NCBI RefSeq assembly: GCF_963082655.1
Contig: NC_081553.1
Location: 31,793,114 to 31,857,113 of the forward strand
Source of the DNA: Stomoxys calcitrans
Lineage: Eukaryota > Arthropoda > Insecta > Diptera > Muscidae
Direction of reading: 5' to 3'
DNA length: 64,000 nt
The translations under genes were made by a program, and so were the position numbers. The notes beneath the pieces are model-generated. The model was not told the origin of the DNA. It worked only from the letters and a program-made list of their open reading frames with translations, and made no database searches. Shown piece after piece: positions 59,639-64,000 of the stretch (position 1 is its first letter; every line of letters begins with the position of its first letter).

Positions 59639-61021
59639 TATTTAACGGATTTTGTCATCGTAAGCCCTCGCAATATCTATATCCTGCAAAGATCAGGTTC
59701 ATAGTCCCATTACAAACTTGCGGTGTGAACCTTAGAGTACGAAAAGCTGCAAAACTGCTGCCTATAGAGATTTAATAATATTTGAAAAACAAGGTGGACA
59801 TTGTCCTTCACACCGTTTCCCCGGCGCATTAAGTGTTCTAATAGCCTATCGGCATGAAATATATTTACTCAGCTTTGGTGTCCTTTTGTCTAACACTCCT
59901 CACTCATTAGTGGGTAATAAAGTACGAGTATGTATGTTAACTATTTGGGGAAATTGTTGGCTACAAATTAGTGTAGAAAAACATTTGGTTGCAAGGCTAA
60001 TTAGTTGCACCCTTAGACGGCAAGCCTTTGACTTGGTGTCTACCCCGGCCCTTTTCCGCAAGGACTTGTCATGGTGTCAGGCTGTCTATAGTTCTGAGCA
60101 ACTTCAGACGATTACTAAATTCTCAGAAGAGTTGAGGAGGGGGATGTTTTTAGCTTGAAGCAGTTGTAGTTGCAGTTGCAATAATAAGGGGTTTTTTGTG
60201 CACTCAACCTTGACGTTATGGTTATTTATCGCCCAATGGCGTGTAGAGCGACTAATTTTCTAGAAATGTGCCAGTCAAATGTTTTGGTTAATATCTTCCC
60301 TTTACGTTTTTTTTTTATTCTTTTGTTTGTTTTATCATATCTCAGCAATTAATTTGTACAAATATGTGCATACACGTCCCAAGATTTTACTGGGGTACCG
60401 CTCCGGTAGGTGTGAGTGGAAGAGTGGGAGGTGTTGTTAATTTAAGACTACGTTTGACTAGCAAGTACAGTGTGTGGCATAAGTTTGGTGATAACATCAA
60501 ATTTCACAAGAATAAAAATTAGGCCTATATCAAAAATTTAAATATGTAATAAATGCTTGCCCCTGTAGTTCTAGGAAGTTGTGTGATTTATTTGTTTTTT
60601 TTTTTTGTTTTTCGTGAGCAATAGGCAAACTTATTTACTCTGGTAATGAAGTGAATATCCGCTAATGGAAATCTGTTAGGAAAATTAACTTTGTTTGCCT
60701 TATTTTTCCAGGTATTCATATAGTACGCATAAATAACAATAATAACAAAAAATAAAATGGAAACTTGTTTGAATTGAAAAATAGATGTCGTTTATCAAGT
60801 TGTGTGCCTTTTTGTTCCCAACGAATAATAATTTTGGAATAACTAAGACAAAATATTAAAAATTCAGTTCGGAGTAAGGCACGCTTCAAGAAAAGAGTCT
60901 GTTGAGAATAGCACACTGCTGTTATAGCTGTTTGCAATTTTCAAACAGCAGACTGACTGCTGGAAAGTCTGTTGTTTGCCAAAAATGTTTGCTACTCAAT
61001 TTTTTGGTGGTAAACATAAAA
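59639..61021. other. Low-repeat island, no gene recognised
   Basis: Unique sequence with poly-T runs near 60308 and 60597. An open frame at 59886-60158 has no recognisable domain or supporting splice sites and is not called. Confidence 0.45.
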
Positions 61022-62720
61022 TAAAACAAGTAAAAAGGCATTAAGTTTCGCCGGGCCGAACTTTGGATACCCACAACCTCGGGTATATATGTAAACCCCC
61101 TTTCGTTACAATCCGATGAAAATTGGATAACTTATGCACCCAAATTAGGCACGGACATTGAGTGGTCTAATAAATATAAGTCACTGTTGAATTTTGTATT
61201 TCAAATTTCATCGAAATCGGATAAAAAATAAAGTTTTTATGGGCTTCTGACCCTTAACCGGCATATCGGTCTATATGGCTGCTATATCCCATCTTTACCA
61301 TTTTTGGGTCGGAGGGCCTAAAACTACGCACTGTTACATATTTCAGCGAAATCGGATAAAAAATAATGCTTTTACGGGGTTTGGGCCCTTTATCGAGAGA
61401 TCGGTCTGTATGGCAGCTGTATCTTAATATAGTCAGATCCGAACTATATTTGAGAAAGACATCGGGAGACTTGAAACTATACACTATTCCAAATTTCAGC
61501 AAAATCGGGTAATAAATAGGGCTCTTATGGGCTTCAGAACCATTATCGGAAGATCGGTCTACATGACAGCTATATCTGAATATAGTCCGATCAGAACCAT
61601 ATTTAAGTCGGATATCGGGAGACTTAAAACAACCCACAATTTTAAATTTTAGCAAAATCGGGTAATAAATAGGGATTTTATGGGCTTCAGAACCTTTATC
61701 GGGAGATCGGTCTACATGGCAGCTATATCTATATACAGTCGGATCTAAACCATATTTAAGTCAGATGTTGGTAGGACTAAAACTACTTACTGCTTTAAAT
61801 TTCAGCGAAATCAGGTAAATAATAAAGCATTTATGGGCTTCAGACCCTTTATCGGGAGATCGGTTTATATGGCAACTATATATAAATATAGTCAGATCGG
61901 AACCATACTTGGGAAGGACATCGGGAGACTTAAAACTATCCACTGTTTCAAATATCAGCGAAATCGGACAATAAATGCGCCTTTTATGGGCCCAAACTCA
62001 CTCACTAAGGCAACTCACTGTCCCAAGTTTCAGCAAAATCGGACAATAAATGTGGCTTTTATGGGCCTAGGACCCTAAATCGGAGGATCGGTCTATATGG
62101 CAGCTATATCCAAATCTGGACCGATCTGAGTGAAATTGAAGAAGGATGTAGAAAAGTTAAACACAACTCACTCTCTCAAACTTCAGCAAAATCGGATAAT
62201 AAATGTGGCTTTTATGGGCCTAAGACCCTAAATAGGCGAATCTATATATATGGCAGCTATATCCAAATCTGGACCGATCTGAGCCAAATTGACAAAGGAT
62301 ATCGAAGGGCCTAGCACAACTCACTGTACTAAATTTCAGCAAAATCGAGTAATAAATGTGGCTTTTATGGGCCTAAGACCCTAAATCGGAGGATTGGTCT
62401 ATATGACAGCTATATCCAAAACTCTACCGATCTGAGCTAAATTGAAGAAGGATATCGAAGGGCATAACACAACTCATTGTCCCAAATTTCAGCAAAATCG
62501 GATAATAAATGCGGCTTTTATAGGCCTTAAACTATATGAAGGCTATATCAAGATATAGTCCGATATAGCCCATCTACGAACTTATCCTACTTATGGACAA
62601 AAAATATCTCTATTTTCTCAATATCTCTATTTTTAAAGACTGTAACGAGATTTCAACAGATAGACGGACAGATGGACGGACGTGTCTAGATCGTCTTAGA
62701 TTTTTACGCTGATCAAGAAT
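61022..62720 (+). mobile_element. Family A element, tail cut off
   Basis: Head ACAAGTAAAAAGGCATTAAG, degraded palindrome TTTCGCCGGGCCGAA, then four diverged units (subtype shared with 37480-38280) followed by five typical A units, tract GATAGACGGACAGATGGACGG and core TTACGCTGATCAAGAATT. It stops there, joined to reversed B-like units. Confidence 0.8.
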
Positions 62721-63925
62721 TAAGCCCCTGGAAGTCGCAATTTTCATCCGATTTAGCTAAAATTTTGCAGATCGACTTCCAAAAACTCTGCCGAGTACGG
62801 TTCAAATCGGTCAAGAACCCGATATAGCTCCCATATAAACCGATCTCCCGATTTGATTTATTGAGCCCCTGGAAGACTCAATTTTCATCCTATTTGGTTG
62901 AAATTTTGCACAAAATGTTCTATTGTGACTTCCAACAACTGTACCAAGTACGGTCAAGAACCTGATATAGCTCTCATATAAACCGATTTCCCGATTAAAC
63001 TCTTGTGCCTCCGAAAGCCTTAATTTTCATCCGATTTGCCTGAAATTTTGCATGTAGTATTCAGTTATGACTTCTGTCAGTTATGACTTCGTCCGATTTG
63101 TCTGAAATTTTGCACATGGTGTTTTGGTATCACTTCCAACAACTGTGCCATGTATGGTTGAAATCGGTCCACCGCCTGCTATACCAGGCTATATAAACGG
63201 ATTTTGGATTTTGACTTCTTGAGCCGCTGGAGGGCTCAGTTTTTAAAATTTTGCGCCAGGTGTTTTGTTATGACTTCCAACAACTGTGCTAAGTATGACG
63301 CAAATCGGTACATTATCTTATATAGCTGTCATAAAAAACCGATCTGGGATCTTGACTTCTTGAGCCTCTAGGGGGCGCAATTCTTATCCGATTTGTCTCA
63401 AATTTTGCCTGATTTGTTTTGTTATGACTTCAAAACACTGTGCTAAGTATGGGACGCAAATGGGTACATAACCTGATATAGCTGCTATATAAACTGATCT
63501 TGGGTCTTGACTTTTTTCAGCCTCTAGAAGACGCAATTCTCGTCCGATTTGACTGAAATTTGGCACTTGGTGTCTTGGTTTTACTTTCAACAACTGTGCT
63601 AAGTATGGTTCAAATCGGTTCATAACCTGATATAGATGCCATATAAACCGATCTGTGGTCTTGACAACCCGTAGCTTTTAGAAGGCGCAATTCTTATCCG
63701 ATTTGGCTGTAATTTTGCACGTGGTGTTTCAATTTCACTACCAACAACTGATCATATAAACACATCTGGGATCTTGAGTCTCTAGTGGGCGCAATTCTCA
63801 TCCGATTTGGCAGACATTTTATACAACGTCTTCTTCGGACCATTCTTTATGCATCTGCAGGAGATCATCGTGCAAAAAAAATGGCTAAATCGGGTAAGAA
63901 GTGCGCCCTCTATAGGCTTAAGAAA
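62721..63925 (-). mobile_element. Reversed B/F-type unit array without ends
   Basis: Seven degenerate units with CTTGACTTCTTGAGCC, CAACAACTGTGCTAAGTATG and CCGATTTGGCTGAAATT-type phrases. No head or tail seen. Confidence 0.65.
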
Positions 63926-63934
63926 TATCATTAT

Positions 63935-64000
63935 ATACTACACTACTACTGTGGTACAGGGTATTATAACTTAGGGAATTAGTTTGTAACACCCAAAAGG
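63935..64000 (-). mobile_element. Family C end, running off the window
   Basis: ACACTACTACTGTGGTACAGGG and TTAGTTTGTAACACCCAAAAGG match the C end at 15310 and the C fragment at 42110. The body lies beyond position 64000. Confidence 0.6.

Noticed and set aside
59886..60158. 90-codon open frame in a low-repeat island
   Set aside because: No domain, no signal, no codon or splice support; length is plausible by chance.

Overview
The window looks like intergenic and flanking DNA from a large, repeat-rich genome of a higher fly, most likely a muscid such as Stomoxys, Haematobia or Musca. The organism is inferred from the AT-rich composition, short introns, a tRNA-derived SINE, Tc1/mariner relics, Helitrons ending in CTAG, and very abundant elements with palindromic GGCCSGGCC ends and GTCY microsatellites, a dipteran style. 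I see no bacterial-type operon, CRISPR array, rRNA or functional tRNA gene.

Only one protein-coding gene is well supported. It lies on the minus strand at the left edge (positions 1339 to 1, continuing outside the window). Three exons with canonical splice sites encode a signal peptide, a cysteine-rich N-terminal domain, six in-frame 81-bp repeats (27 residues, six or seven cysteines each), a proline-rich linker and the start of another cysteine-rich region. It is a secreted, disulfide-rich modular protein that I cannot place in a named family.

The rest is mainly a layered graveyard of mobile elements. Two sister non-autonomous families dominate. Family A starts near AAAAAGGCGTTAAGTTCGG and ends GGTGGGTATA. 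Family B starts near AAAAGCGTGCTAAGTTCGG and ends GGTGGAGGGTATA. Both carry a palindromic head, an internal array of 153-bp tandem units, a GACR/GTCY microsatellite and a conserved tail. The layout resembles dipteran mini-me and DINE-1/Helentron-like elements (inference). A third related group (C) ends near ACCACAGTGGT, and some degenerate copies (F) cannot be assigned. Because 153 is divisible by 3, the arrays produce many long but spurious open frames.

Other elements are CTRR-ending non-autonomous Helitrons (3.9-5.9, 8.8-11.4, 18.3-18.7, 20.3-21.4, 29.8-31.3, 31.3-31.8 and 32.8-33.3 kb), a tRNA-derived SINE (11.0, 15.8, 41.7 kb, plus copies carried inside Helitrons), three copies of a roughly 237-bp mariner-type MITE with TA duplications (14.65, 25.5, 47.8 kb), a scrambled Tc1/mariner transposase fragment (21.4 kb), and the RNase H/C-terminal end of a dead non-LTR retrotransposon (41.2-41.7 kb). 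Nesting gives a relative chronology, for example A, then B inserted, then A and a MITE inserted, at 22.0-27.2 kb.

Low-repeat islands (1.34-1.77, 17.5-18.3, 27.2-28.8, 33.6-34.8, 38.4-39.6, 42.9-43.4, 46.6-47.1, 51.2-51.7, 54.9-56.4 and 59.6-61.0 kb) contain no exon I could recognise. The most interesting items are the cysteine-repeat gene, the 153-bp-unit element system with inverted chimeras, a Helitron lineage that carries a SINE, and several near-perfect hairpins.
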